The notes: generated from the letters alone by a model not told the origin. Counted from the first letter of the stretch, positions 34,650-47,206 are shown. The stretch: DNA of 64,000 nucleotides from Cephalotus follicularis (GCA_001972305.1 BDDD01000176.1:124001-188000), one strand, 5' to 3'. Made by a program: numbers and translations.

Positions 34650-35431
34650 CCGATCTTTGGCAACACACCCACTAGCTCCAAGCTTCCCCTTCTTCTTCTT
34701 TGCTTCTTCTTACCCTTGCCTTTTGTGTTGACAGGCATGAGCACGCCCTTCCCTTTACAGGAAGACGAGGGACTGCCCTTTCCTTGGACAGATCTAGAAG
34801 AAGGAAGAAGTAGGGAGTGGGTTTTTGACTTCCCATAATCAAAATTGACCTCAGTCATCCTCAACATAGCAATCAGCTCAGATAGAGTTACCTCTATCTT
34901 ATTCATGTGAAAATTCACCAAGAACTGTGAGAACGACTTAGGAAGGGACGTCAAAATAAGATCTACATATAGATCATGGTCCATGACAAACCCTAATTGA
35001 GCCAGCTGCTCAATCATGTCTATCATCTTCAATCCATGCTCATGGACTGAAGCTCTCTCTTGCATCTGAGCCTTAAAGAGTTTGCGAGATAGATTGAACC
35101 TTTGAGTCATAGACTCAGCTCCATACATCTCCTGGAGGTGGAGTAGTATAGCAGATAAGGTCTCAATCTTTTCATTCTGACGCTGAAGCTCAGGTGTCAT
35201 CCCGATAAGGGTAAGACATCTAGCATGCTCGTCATCCTCTAGCCACTTGGCTAGTCGCTCACTCTCTTCGGGCATCAGATCTTCACCCAGTGAAGGAGGC
35301 CCCCCAGTCATCACATAGGCCATTTTATTGGCCGTAAGGACGATCTTGAGGTTACGGTGCCAATCGTTGAAGTTGGGCCCCTCAAGTTTGTTTGTCTCAA
35401 GTATACGGGACATTGCATTTGATAAAGCCAT
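34646..35431 (-). pseudogene. gag: Copia-2 gag
   Basis: The ATG at 35431 opens a 261-codon frame with the Copia Gag core (LEGPNFNDWHRNLKIVL at the start, LSRKLFKAQMQE in the middle) and a basic tail. The zinc knuckle is in the next frame from 34649, so a frameshift near 34650 separates it. The 1.7-kb leader before the ATG holds repeats but no gene. Confidence 0.88.
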
Positions 35432-37162
35432 TCTAGCAACCTAGATAAGGAAATATAAGCATGAGTTAACATTTATTCCAATTTTAATATATGACAACCA
35501 TAACATTTGGTCTTTAATGCTTATGGTTCCTCCCACTATTCTAATCGTATCCCATACCCCCATATGAAACTCGAGAAGTCTAACTTCCTAGTGGGGATTG
35601 AAATCCATCGCAATCATATTATAGCCTCAGCTAGGGCATGACAAACTATAATATATCCAATAGGTAGGCTTTCTTGCTAATTTGTATCTAATACAAGATC
35701 CAATCATAATATTCGGCCTTAGATTCAATATGGCCTCAGCTAGGGCATGACAAACCATCAGAATCTTGATAAGTCCAGTACCCATAATTTTCATTGGAAT
35801 GCACTAGTTTTAACACCCACAAGTAGGCGTGTCCAAGTGCTAGAACATAGCCACCCTTTGCGGTGTCCAACACCAACGTTGACATAATATCCCCAAGTCA
35901 TCAGCCTCAGATAGGGCATGACAAACCAACAACCTAGGAACACTACTCAACGAAAATTATGGAAGGCCACGGGGAACCTCTCCATGGGTTCCTACGTTAA
36001 GACTTATTATTAAAGTGAGAGAATTTGCGGTCTCAAATTTTAATTACCGAGCCATTAATTAATTCATTGGTTGTATTAGCCAATTCCAATTAATTACGGC
36101 TTAGCATGCATGACGTGTATCTTATGCACCTTGGACATATTTCTAAAATATGTCAATGGATTGGCAAGGACATTATTAGTAGTGACTTGAGCCCAAAATC
36201 ACTACTAGGTCTTCCTAGGTGTTAAGATATAAAAACTATTTATTACAACAATTACCATGCATACATGACCTTCAAAAGTGTTGTACTCTATTTCTCCTTT
36301 CCTCCATCTTTCCTTGCAAGGATTTCTTTTACAAAAAGAACTTTACATTTTAGAAAGTAAAAATACATTTAAAATCACAAGGAAAAAATTACAAAAAAAA
36401 GGAAAAATAAATGGTGCACGCCGGCACCTTATTACAGATCTTTAAAATAATAAATAAAGAACATTCATCCACACATAGAAAACCATAAACTAGGTCAATG
36501 TCATTTTCCGGGCCATCCATTGTGCATAAGATTTATATTATATCCAATATAACAAAACCACAAAATAACATATGCCATAAATAATAATTAATTATAAAAT
36601 TTAATTTAAGGATTGTCAATATTGGTTAAACTCCCACTAAATCAAGCAATGATTTTGATTTTCTAAGTGCCACAATGTATAAAATCCAATTTTATTAAAA
36701 ACAGATTTTTTTTTATTGCTAAAGCGTCGACGCTTACCTCTAAGGTGCGAAAAATCAAAAAAAATGAACAAGCGTCGACGCTAAGACAAGGCGTCGATGC
36801 ATATAAAGAAAACAGTTGAACAAGCGTCGGCGCTTAACAGTGAGCGTCGACGCTTTAACCCAGCGGGCAGTTTCTACAATTCGAAAATTGCAGAAACAAC
36901 AGTTTGAACAGTAGGCATTTTGTAATTTCAGGCATTTCAAGACAAATTACAGCCTTATTCTACACCATGTAGGTTTCTAAAACATGTTCAAAACTCATTT
37001 TAACATAATTTCCAAGATTAATTAACAAAGAAATCCAATTTCTCAAAATAGTTCATTAAGGCACTTTGAAAACTAGTTTAACCCAAACAACATATCCTTT
37101 AAATTAAACCTTCAATCAATACATCATTCATGGCACAAAATCAACTAAGGATGATGTGGGAC
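35432..37162 (-). other. Copia-2 untranslated leader with repeats
   Basis: No coding sequence is supported. A 23-bp phrase beginning GCCTCAGCTAGGGCATGAC occurs at 35624, 35733 and 35904, the last with one change. A cluster of five GTCGAC-type motifs lies at 36722-36856, close to the primer site. The length of the leader is unusual for Copia. Confidence 0.7.
36722..36856. repeat. Second cluster of GCGTCGACGC palindromes (Copia-2 leader)
   Basis: Copies at about 36723, 36772, 36791, 36827 and 36842 read GCGTCGACGC with up to two changes, most followed by TTA or TAA. The motif matches the cluster in the Copia-2 LTR. Confidence 0.85.
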
Positions 37163-37175
37163 GCTCTGATACCAC

Positions 37176-37951
37176 TGATGGAATCGTAATTACCAACTCC
37201 AATGCCATAAATGGACAAAGGTGTGTAGGGTGTAGAACAAAACAAAACAAGCATACATGACAGCGGAAGAACACCCAACAAAGTCAAAAACAGTCCTTTT
37301 ATGGCATGGCCACATGCCACATGGATCACCACATCATCGATTAATTGAAAAGATGTCACCATTGCATTCAATGGTGACATATAAGCAAAGCACTAAGAGA
37401 GGGAGGAAGAAGGGATATACCAAAGGGTGTTGGCTCCTCATTTCTTTGCCGGTTCAAGCTTGAGTAGACTCCCTCAAATGCTTCCAAAACGTTTTGCTCC
37501 TTGTCCAAGTCGACTCCTAACTGCTCCAAGCACTAGGATGCAAGAACAGTTTCTGTTCTAACTAAAACCAACACAGAAAAACACTCTCTCACTAAAAGAA
37601 TAGATGGTAGTGAGAGAATCCATCCTCCAATTCCATGAGCAGGCAACATACGCGCAAGTCTATCCGGTTCACTAATGCCCACAAAGTGAACCTATGACTT
37701 GGAACTAATTCGACATAAGGAATAAGGTAACCAATCTCACAGCCTCCATGCTAGGCATCCAACCTTATGTCAGGGCATCACAAGTGTAAGCAGGTAAATA
37801 ATAAACAATTTCAATTAAGTGATAAAACACAAGGGATATAGCCATAACAAAATAGCAGGCATCATATATACAAGGAATAAGATTGTTTCATACAAGATAA
37901 GATATAATATGACAACCCATCTAATGGCTTGTCGGGTCACTATATATAACA
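37176..37951 (-). repeat. 5' LTR of Copia-2 (short form)
   Basis: It is 776 bp. Its ends match the long LTR closely, but about 1.06 kb is missing between CACTAAAAGAA and TAGATGGTAGTGAG. The deletion removed the palindrome cluster. Confidence 0.9.
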
Positions 37952-37956
37952 ATAAG

Positions 37957-40900
37957 GCAGTGCTACAAAACTGTCATCATGGATAAAGGGAAGGACAAGG
38001 AACTTCCTATTGCAAATGTGGAGCTCAGAGGAGACGTGGAGACTGAGCGTCCACAGCCTGTGGTGGACGTGGTCCAAGTGCCCTTGGAAGAGGGCGACAC
38101 TGAAAAAGTGTTCCAAGTTGGCTCACAACTTGGAGAGGTGGAGAAGGGGGAATTAATAACATTCATCCGAAATAACAGAGATGTTTTTGCCTGTTGGCAG
38201 AGGAGGTCCCTGGGATCAGCCCAGACGTAATGGTTCACAAGCTAAGCATGGACCCAATGAGGCCTCCGACCAGGCAGAAGAAGAGAAACTTTGCTCCTGA
38301 GCGGCAGCAAGCGATAGCCAAGGAGATGAGCAAGCTCATGCAGGCAGGGTTCATTATGGAAGTGCATTACTCAAACTGGCTGGCGAACCCGGTCCTAGTC
38401 AAAGAAGCGAATGGCAAGTGGAGGATGTGCGTCAACTTCACAGACCTCAACAAAGCTTGTCCCAAGGATCACTTCCCCCTCCCAAAGATAGATCGGTTAG
38501 TGGATGCGACCTCGGGCTACAGAATGTTGAGCTTCTTGGATGCCTATTCGGGGTATAATCAAATCCCCATGTATGGGCCCGACGAGAACAAGACAGCTTT
38601 CATCACGGACCGGGGGATGTATTGTTACAAGGTCATGCCCTTTGGTTTGAAGAATACTGGGGCCACCTACCAATGACTGGTCAACAAAATTTTTGAGCCT
38701 CAGATTGGGAGAAACATGGAGGTCTACATCGATGACATGCTCGTCAAGACCCCTGCCAGGAGCCCCCACATCAGAGACTTGGAGGAAATGTTTGAGGTAC
38801 TGAGAAGATATAAAATGAAACTCAATCCATCCAAGTGCACTTTTGAGGTCACCTCGGGCAAGTTCCTCGGGTTCATGGTCTTAAGCAGAGGAATAGAGGT
38901 CAACCTAGAGAAGATCTCGGCAGTTTAGAGCATGAGACCTCCCCAAACCATCAGGGATGTACAAAAGCTAAATGGAAAGATAGCAGCCCTAAGCAGGTTT
39001 GTTTCAAAGTCAGCAGAGAAGTGCCTCCCATTCTTTAAGGTGCCAAGGGATCCCAAGAGATTTTCCTGGTCGAGTGAATTCCAAGCAGCCTTCGACAAGT
39101 TGAAGGAATACCTAACTTCCTCTTTTATGATCTCAAAACCTAAGGACGGGGAAGACTTGTATTTGTACCTTGCAGCCACCTCGGGTGCAGTGAGTGCAGT
39201 GCTGGTAAGGGAGGAGGAGAAAGTTCAAAGGTCGGTGTACTATGTGAGCAAGGCTCTGAACGATACTGAGGGGAGGTACCCGGAGGTGGAGAAGTTCGTC
39301 TCTGCTCTGATCATAGTGGCCAGGAAGTTAAGGCCATATTTTCAAGCCTATACAATCAAGGTTCTGACTGACAAACCACTAAAACAAGTTCTTGCGAAAC
39401 CTGACACCTTAGGTAGATTAATCAAGTGGTCAGTTGAACTAGGAGAGTATGATGTGAAGTTCGGAGCCAGACCAGCAATCAAATCACATGTCTTGGCCGA
39501 CTTTGTTGGAGATAATACACCTACTGAGTGTATGGGCGAGGATCCCTCCGAGAGTGAGAGGGAGGTGTGGAAGTTGTCCGTGGATGGCTCCTCCTGCATC
39601 GCTGGCAGTGGAGCAGGGCTGATATTAAAAAGGCCGAGTGGATGGACGTTGGAGTATGCTCTGAGGTTCGGATTTAAAGCTACAAATAACGAAACTGAGT
39701 GGGAAGTTCTGATAGCCGGGCTGACAATTGCAAAGCACTTGGAGGTACAAAAGATAGAAGCCTCCAGTGATTCTCAGCTAGTGGTTGGTCTGGCCAGTGG
39801 AGAGTATGAGGCCCGAGAAGACTCAATGGCAAAATATTTATCACACTTCCATAATTTGAAGTCAGCCTTCGAAGTTCTAAGAGATTTGAAAGTACCCAGA
39901 GCAGAAAACGCCCGGGCAGACCAGTTGTCAAAACTAGCCACTGCAGAGGAGTTAGAGAAGAATCAAACCTTGCTAGTGGACTATCTGGACAGGCCTACCA
40001 TCTCCGAAGTAGATGTGATGGACATAGATTTACCACAGGAGCCAAACTGGATGACCCCGTTCATCAACTGGCTAAGGAATGGGATTTTACCCTAGGACCC
40101 CGCTGAGGCGAGGAAACTTGTGTACAGAGCAAACAGATTTCAGCTCCGTGATGGGATTTTATACAAAAGGTCTTTCTCTTTCCCTTAGCTGAGATGCTTA
40201 ACTCCCCTAGAGGCCAATTATGCTCTAAGGGGAGTCCATGAAGGAATTTATGGCAACCACACAGGGGGCAGGACGTTGTCCCACAAGCTACTAAGGCAGG
40301 GCTATTACTGGCCAACCTTGCACCAAGATGCTATTGACTGGGTAAGGAAATGTGACAAGTGCCAGAGGAACGCAAATATAAGCAGGCGACCCTCTCAACC
40401 TCTAACGTCTATCACGGCCCCTTGGCCCTTTACACAATGGAGAATGAATTTTGTTGGACCACTACCTATGGCGACAGGCCAGAGGAAGTTTCTCATTGTA
40501 GCAGTGGACTATTTTACCAAGTGGGTAGAAGCAAACCCTTGGCCACAATTACAGAGAAGAACACAGAAAGCTTTGTATGGAAGTCCATCATCTGTAGATT
40601 TGGGGTCCCAAGGATAATAGTCTCAGATAATGGAAAACAGTTCGACTGTCAGGCCTTCCATGACTTTTGCAAAGAGTTGAGAATAGAGCATAGGCTCGCC
40701 TCAGTAGCCTACCCCCAGAGCAATGGTCAAGCGGAGGTGATAAATAGAGAAATCATCTCGGGCTTGAAGAAACCCCTTGAAGACAGCAAAGGAAGATGGA
40801 TAGAAGAGCTACCAAGTGTATTATGGGAATATAGAACCACTCCTCGGACCACGACTGGTGAGTCCCTATACAGTCTTTGTTTTGGAGCTGAGGCTATGAT

Positions 40901-41282
40901 ACCGGTGGAGATTGGTGTGCAATCACCAAGGGTTGTCCATTTTACTGAAGAGAACAATGAAAAAGGACTTAGATGCCTCCTTGATCTAGTTGAAGAGCTC
41001 AAAGATAAGGCAACCATCAGAGTTGCAGCTTACCAACAAAGGGTGAGTCGTTACTAAAACAAAAGGGTAAGCCCCAGACCACTAAGACAAGGAGATCTAG
41101 TCCTACGAAACTCAGTCATTGCTGATCCAACCGGTACCAAAGGAAAGCTAGCTCCCACCTGGGAAGGACCATACAAGATCAAGAGAGTGCTCCGCCCAGG
41201 AACATTCAAACTTGAAACTCTGGGGGGAAGGGAGATTTCCAGAGCTTGGAATGATGAGCATTTGAGAAAATACTATCAGTGA
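37957..41282 (+). pseudogene. gag-pol: Tat element 2 pol (RT, two RNase H domains, integrase)
   Basis: The sequence after the Copia insertion aligns to Tat element 1 pol. Open pieces are 37979-38230, 38194-38676, 38716-38928, 38932-40095, 40276-40617 and 40359-41057. RT keeps YIDD (near 38725), the second RNase H keeps VDGSSCIAGSGAG, and integrase keeps FVG, VSDNGKQFD and NGQAEV. Breaks: a one-base loss near 38190, TGA at 38674, TAG at 38926, TAG at 40093, TAG at 40186, a frameshift near 40530 and TAA at 41055. It is inactive. Confidence 0.93.
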
Positions 41283-41441
41283 TTTTGTGTAAGTTGTACA
41301 AATTCGAGATAGCAATAAAGTTGAATTTTTTCAAAATACTTGTTCAAAATCATAGCTCCAAGTTTGCAATGGACCGGAGAACCAATGTTCGTGTCCTTAA
41401 ACCTCTGAACAGCCGCCGATCAACTCCCTCAAAGCACCAAA

Positions 41442-41873
41442 AAGCCTTCCCACCAGGGGAGTAAAAAAGCCTCCCCCAGGGGAGCAACGAAAAGACCCCC
41501 AAGGGGGCATTCAAAAAAGACCCCCCAGGGGGCAAACCGAAAAAGTAACGACCAAGCAAGGGACAAATACCCAAGGTCCCCCAAATGCTCAACTTACACT
41601 AAGGAGATGGAATCTCACCCCGGCCAGGTACCCAAGGGATCCACCAGGGCTCACCTGACAAAACGTCTTCAGGGACCGAGCTGGTCCGAGGTCGGGAGGA
41701 CGGGCAAAACAAAGGAAACCTTCTTACTCTCCCTTAACGCCTACGAGCATGCCCGGGGACAAACATCCGGGGGGCATTACATAAAGACTCCTCCAGGGGA
41801 GCATTCAACAAAGCCTCCTTCAGGGGAGCACATAAAGACTTCCAAGGAAGCAATAAGACTCCCCAGGGAGCAC
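41442..41873. repeat. Hairpin array in the Tat element 2 spacer
   Basis: Eight small hairpins lie at the same place after pol as in Tat element 1: four at 41442-41535 and four at 41784-41873. Stems include CTTCCC/GGGGAG, CTCCC/GGGAG, CCCC/GGGG and CTTC/GAAG, with loops such as CCAG, CAAG and TCAG. The stems differ from those of element 1 but stay paired. A 230-bp stretch without hairpins separates the two groups. Confidence 0.78.
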
Positions 41874-42512
41874 ACTCTGGTCGGCGATACCATGGGAACT
41901 TGTTCGACAAGACCTAAAGTCGTGTATTGAGAGGCGAATCCATGGGAACTCGCAACGATCAAGTTCGTTGGACTGAGCACTTTAATACAAGTGTTCCTAC
42001 GAGGACTGCAAGCTCAGACGACCTGGTCCACAACATGCTGAACCAGACGATATCCTGCTCGGCAAACCCATAGGAACTTGCCCGGGCAGACCAAAAACTT
42101 AGTCTACGAACACAACAAAACTCGTAAAGACTAAGTCTCTTTGCCTAAGCGCCTTTGAAATAAAGTGTCCTAAGGGGACTACATAGCTTAGGTGGTTAAG
42201 CCTGAAGATTGTTCTTTTATTTGCATTCAATTGTCCTAAGGGAATAGTGAATGCCCGGGAAGAGCTCAAGCACAGCGTGCAACTCAAGCAGAGCCCGGGG
42301 TCAAAAAGTATGGTACTTCATGAGTACTTTGTAGTATTTCAAAGCAAAGAAATAAAGCATACACAAGTGAGGTACAAAAATACTTCATTTCATTAATCAT
42401 CAAAAGGGTTACAGAGCGAAAGAAAAGAAAAATTACAAGACAAACAGAGAATCTACTCTAAGTCCTTATCCCCTGAAGGGATGTCATGCACGACCGGAGG
42501 AGGAGGAGGGTC
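41874..42512. other. Conserved noncoding spacer of Tat element 2
   Basis: It aligns with the spacer at 22101-22708 in Tat element 1, including the repeated CCATGGGAACT phrases. No gene is supported. Confidence 0.6.
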
Positions 42513-44610
42513 TTAGGGAGTTGGGTCTGTTGGCAAAGGAGGAGAATCTACGGTCACGAGCCCAGGTGAAGGTTCCATGGCCAGGGGGTTAGAGCCAGAG
42601 GTCTCAGTGAGGATAGTAGAGAGGGGTTCTACATCTCGGGGCTCAGCGTCAGGCTCCCCGGCAGATCCAAGGAACATTACAACATCGCGCCCCTCAGGCG
42701 CCCACCCAGGGTCCCAGGCCGGGTCCTGACCCTCGTCCGCAGCTTGGAAGGCCCTCTCCTCGGCTTCGTCGATGCCATCGGTGATGAAGTCATAATCATT
42801 CACCTGAGGCCCGCAGATGATAGACTCCAAGGGGAGCTCATGGTGAAACTCCACCATGTTTCAACAGGAGTAAAACTCCCACCGAAACAGGACTGAAGAC
42901 TTCTTGAAGACCTCTTTATTGAAGTCCTCTTAGGCCCTAAAGTTTTCAACAGCCCTGGCCATGGCTTCTTCAAACTCTGCAAAAGCCCAGAAGTTGTCCA
43001 CAGCCCTGGCCATGGCCTCTTCAAACTCCGCAGAAACCCGGAAGTTATCCACGGCCCTGACCATGGCGTCTTGATACTCTGAGGAAGCCCTGAAGTCAAG
43101 AACAGCCCTCTCCTCAGCCGCACGGATCCGGGTTCCCTCTAGTTCCTGGTGCTCCTGGAGCCTCTCGTCATAGGCTCTCAACCTGTCCTCGAGGGTGGCA
43201 ATCTTCTCAACTGCCACCAGCCTCATCCTCTTCTCCCTCCCCAGGTCTTCAAGGGCTTTATCCTTCTCAGCAGTGAGGCTCTCCTGTACACTGATCATAT
43301 CCTCGAGTTGGGCCTTCAGCACATCCTCCCTCCTCTTGAACTTAGCGTTCTCAACGCCAAGCTGCTCAAGTAGGGACCTCTCCTGGTCTGTCCTCTCCAT
43401 CGCAAGCTGGGCATCATTCATCAGCTGAAAAGAAGAATGTATAGTTAGGGGAGAGTAGAAGAGCCAATGATGTTAAGAGTTAGAAAAAATTCACTAACCC
43501 TGAAGCCGCTTTGGAAGAGGTGAGTCCAGAGGTGGACGGTGTCCTAGTTCTCCCTCAACTCCACTTCATGGGGGAAGAGGCCAACCTTACCCAGTTGAAC
43601 AGCAACCCCAGCCGTCTTCAGATTCACCCCAGCCCCGCCAAGCCTAGCGAGGATCTTGTTAATTTGATCCAGCTCCTTGGCGGGATATACCATGGCGGCC
43701 CTCCTCAATGGGCTCAGCCCTAGGAGCGTCTCCCCCCTCCGTCCTAGACCTCCTCGATGGGTGGTCGAGGTCATCGACAGCAGCCCGCTTCCCTCGGGCA
43801 ATCTCAGCCCTCCTCGCCTCAGCTCTGGCTTCTATGGCCACGGTGGTCCCAACCAGCTCTGCACCCCTCGCTTGGTTGTCAACGGCCGTATCACCTCCAG
43901 CCCAGGCCCTTGCCTCCTCGGTACCCCTGCGGACTCTCTGCTCAGCCCGGGCCCTTGCCTCCTCGGCACCTTTCCAGGCACGCTCCTCTGCCCTGGCCCT
44001 GTCAGCGGCCTCCCGGGAAGCTCCTTTTCCTGCTCTGGCAGTGGTTTTCCTCCTTATGAGGGCCTTTTTCTTTGCTTCGGCCTCCCACCTCAGCTGCTCA
44101 GGGTCCTGCGCCTTGACCTGCTCCCGGGAAGACCTCACGGCATCCAGAGCTGACTCCCGATTAGCCATCACTGCACAAAAGTATGGAAAGAGGGTTAGAA
44201 GAATATCCGAGAAGGAATAATAGTAATAGAATAATAAAAATCCAAGGGAAAACATAATACAGCTCTCTCATTGGCCAGTTGTCGTGGACACAAGTCCATC
44301 TAGGGAACCCATGCTCCTCCCTCTCTCAACTCTCACAGCCAGGGATCCAGGTCTGTCTTGGGCGTCCAAGCCCCCATCAATCCTAATTCCCATGGTGAAA
44401 GTAGAGTTTGTATGGCAACCTTTAAACTAACAAACAATGTATGCGGAAAATACAATTTAAGCAATGAACATAAACAATCACACAAGAACAATGAATTACG
44501 GAGTTAAGGGATAGAAAGTGCAAACGGATTTATAGTGGTTCGGCAAAACCGTGCCTACGTCCACTTTCTCAAGAACTCCTTGAGATTCCACTAGAATCCT
44601 CTAGCCACCT

Positions 44611-44738
44611 TTGATTTTCGGCTTCCGGGTGCAAATCAAACAAACCACCTTACAATTGATTTTGGCTTCCGGGTGCAAATCAATCAAACACCTTACACTT
44701 GATTTTGGGTTCCGGGTGCAAATCAAACAAACACCTTA
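44611..44738. repeat. Three tandem units of about 45 bp in the solo LTR
   Basis: Units begin TTGATTTT at 44611, 44656 and 44699 and share GGCTTCCGGGTGCAAATCAA. They lie near the end of the LTR that would be U5 in minus orientation. Confidence 0.85.
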
Positions 44739-45025
44739 TGAGGGTTCACTCCCCTCTTTTACAATGAATGAGTTGTAAAGATAATGTGTGTTTACAAGTA
44801 ACCTCTCAAAGGTTTGATATAAAAGTGTAAACAAAAGGCTTGATGTAAATGTGCAAATTTGAGCTTGGATGTTAGATGATCAAGCGTTGTGTTCTTCTCA
44901 ATTTGTTTTTGTTTCTTGACCTCTATTTATAGCCTCATTCTCATTTATAGCCGTTGCAAAAGTCTTGGGCATGTTGGATATGACATTTTGTTAATACAGC
45001 CTTGTTTTAGTCTCTGCTGGCATAA

Positions 45026-45572
45026 AGACGTCGACTTCTTTAAGAAAGGCGTCGATGTCTTTCAGTTGGTAGCCGTTGGAAGTGGTTAAACTAGCCGTTC
45101 CAGCTTTCCCGGGTGTTGTCTTCTTAAAAAGGCGTCGACTTCTTTTTGAAAGGCGTCGATGTCTTTTCTGGGAAATCTCCAGGTGCAGAGGCTTTGAGTA
45201 TCACGTCGATCTCTTCCTTGTAGTCGATGCTTTTTCTGGGAATTATGAAAATGGCGTCGATCTCTATATTAAGGCGTCGATGTCTTTCACTTGGACGTCG
45301 ATGTCTTTATCTGAGGATCGATGTCTTCGAGTGCATTTTCATACAGTAGCTTCTGTCTCGAAAAATGACTAAACGCGTCGATGTGTTCACTGAAGTAGTC
45401 GATGTCTTCTTTAAAGTAGTCGATGTCTTCTTTAATGTAGTCGACGTCTTTGTGAAGTAGTCGACTTCTTTTGGTACGGACGTCGATGTCAATACTGGGA
45501 GGGCGATGCTTTCTTTGCAGTTAATTCAGTTACAAAAGGCGTCGATGCTATATGGAAGGAGTCGACTCCTTT
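45026..45572. repeat. Dense array of GCGTCGATGTC/GTCGACTTC motifs
   Basis: About 18 copies of GTCGA followed by TGTCTT, CTTCTTT or similar occur in 550 bp. Between 45391 and 45474 they form four close tandem units of about 21 bp (TAGTCGATGTCTTCTTTAAAG type). The core is the same as in the Copia-2 clusters. Confidence 0.85.
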
Positions 45573-46551
45573 TTCTGCAGATTGGTTTTAGGTTTTGATA
45601 TTCAACTTGTAATTCCTTGCACATCACGTAAACAAGTTAAATGCAATTTGTAATCATTAAAACATATGATTGAGACTTATCATCAATAAAGTCCCAACAC
45701 ATGGGAACCTCCCCAGCCAGGTCCGGCCTAGCCCTGCAACCATAGGTCCTGCTAAGCCCATGGGTTCGCAGATTGATCTCAGAGACCGCTACCAGCACCT
45801 CCTCAGGGGCGAGCGCTAGAAGCTTGTCCAAGTCGGCCCTCTCCTCCCTGGACAGAAACGCCCTTTGGCTAAGGGCCACTGTATCCAAGGTGTCAGTCCA
45901 CGAGCTTGGAGTGAAGCCGGGAAGGTTCTTGACCATAAAGTACTTTTTCCTCCAGTTCTTCACTGTCCTGGTGTTCTCCACCAATAACCTGTGATGACCC
46001 GCTCGTGACTTGAAGTAGAAGCCCCGCTTCTTTGGGGAGGAAGTTATAGTATGAAACTCCTTAAACAGCCCAACAGTGGCTGTCACCCTCGCCTTGAGGC
46101 ACCGAACAAAGAAGCCAATAATGAAGCCCCAGGACTGGGCCTGGAGCATCAGGGGATGAACCTGGTAATGCCTGAGGATGTTGATGGCGAAGGGGGCCAG
46201 GGGAAGCCTTAGCCCATGCACCAGGGCCTCTTGAAACACCACAAAATAACCCTGCTTTCTCTCTGAGGCCATCTTGGGATCAGAAGGAATCTCCAAGTCC
46301 AAGCTACCAGGGATAGAGTATTCTTTGACTAGCTCCTCCAGTTTCTTCATACTCATCATGGTTTGTTCGAAATCGGCCCTGACAACTTGGACCCCAGCCT
46401 CTCGGGCTGCCATGTTGGGGTTCCCAGCAGTGGAAGCCTCCATCTCCACCTCCATGTTAAGGAAGCGCTCAGCAATGGTGACCCCCGGAGATAATCGGGC
46501 TACCACCTCGGGACGCCTGACCAGCCTCCTGGTCTGTTTGGTCCTGGCCAT

Positions 46552-47206
46552 GGTGTTTTGAGAGAGAGAGGAAGAGGAAGACGAAGACGAAGACGAAGAG
46601 GAAGTGGTCATAGGAATCAAGCAAAGGGTAAATAAAAACTAAAGGAAAGCTATTCACCTGTATACTTGAGCAAAGAAGGAAACGAAGTTTGAAGATTGGA
46701 AGAACAAGGGCTTCAAGAGATCTTTTGTCTTTAGGGATTGTGAATGCGTAAAGAACATCCCCAAAGTGGAAGAGGGGTATTTAAAGACCCTGGGAATGCA
46801 TACAGACCATAGATCTTGATTGATCTTAACGGTGGAGATCCTCCTGTCAGATCAGGAGCAGTAAACGAAGGGTTTTGGGCGCGGACATCAAAGCGTCAAG
46901 CGTTTAGAATTTGTAAGTTGCGGCGCAATGATGAGAGTTCATTAAAGAAGTATGGCGCGAAACGACATCTGTCACGCCACATCTTATCAACAAGCGGTAT
47001 AGGTTATAAGGTTGGGCCCACATAAGGACTGGGTCATACTTATTTACAAAGAGTAAGGCCCCGCTTGAGGCCTCACAAGCCTACTTCTCCTCTTCCACTG
47101 GTCAGCCCAGGGTCGATCCTTCATTGGAGTACTGCCCGGGTTAATCCTCTCAACTCTGCTCCTCCTCCTCTGCCAAGGCTAGAGGAGAAGGACCAGGGGG
47201 GGCATA
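46552..47206 (-). promoter_or_regulatory. Presumed antisense promoter, then polypurine tract
   Basis: No gene is supported. The stretch corresponds to 25129-25766 in Tat element 1 and should hold the promoter and leader of the antisense gene. It ends with the polypurine tract AGGAGAAGGACCAGGGGGG just before the 3' LTR. Confidence 0.5.

Larger units (their letters stand above)
31321..37951 (-). mobile_element. Copia-2: reverse Ty1/Copia element inside Tat element 2
   Basis: On the minus strand it starts TGTTATATATAG and ends ATTCCATCA. Target duplications are GTAAG (31316-31320) and ATAAG (37952-37956), one mismatch. The 3' LTR is on the left (31321-33154) and the 5' LTR on the right (37176-37951). 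A tRNA-Met primer site (TGGTATCAGAGC) lies at 37163-37174 and a purine tract (AAGTGAGAGATT) at about 33155-33166. Gag, protease and RNase H remain, but most of integrase and RT is deleted. Confidence 0.93.
44396..45699 (-). mobile_element. Solo LTR (probably Copia) inside the antisense gene
   Basis: The 1304-bp insert starts TGAAAGTAGAG and ends TCCCAACA, with the perfect target duplication CATGG (44391-44395 and 45700-45704). Read on the minus strand it starts TGTTGGGA, typical of Copia LTRs. It holds three tandem units of about 45 bp at 44611-44738 and many GTCGA(C/T) motifs at 45026-45572. No internal domain is present. Confidence 0.88.
42513..46551 (-). pseudogene. Antisense gene of Tat element 2, split by a solo LTR
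   Basis: The start ATG (46551) and the MARTKQT beginning match element 1. Exon 1 covers 46551-45700 and 44395-44262 around the inserted LTR. Exon 2 is about 44170-43499 and exon 3 about 43424-42513, with the same splice positions as element 1. Exon 1 keeps the GYFVVFQEALVHGLRLP and QSWGFIIGF motifs. Exon 3 is a long coiled coil in which an FRxSAEFEEAMARAVDNF block recurs. Breaks include a frameshift in exon 2 and stops at 42930 and about 42858. Upstream in-frame codons reach 46620, but the conserved ATG is preferred. Confidence 0.85.

Noticed and set aside
43677-44220. Plus-strand ORFs of 158 and 170 codons
   Set aside because: They are mirror frames of exon 2 of the antisense gene, whose splice sites and homology to Tat element 1 are clear.
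44396-45699. A large intron of the antisense gene
   Set aside because: The 5-bp duplication CATGG and the TG/CA ends show an inserted LTR, and Tat element 1 has no intron at this place.
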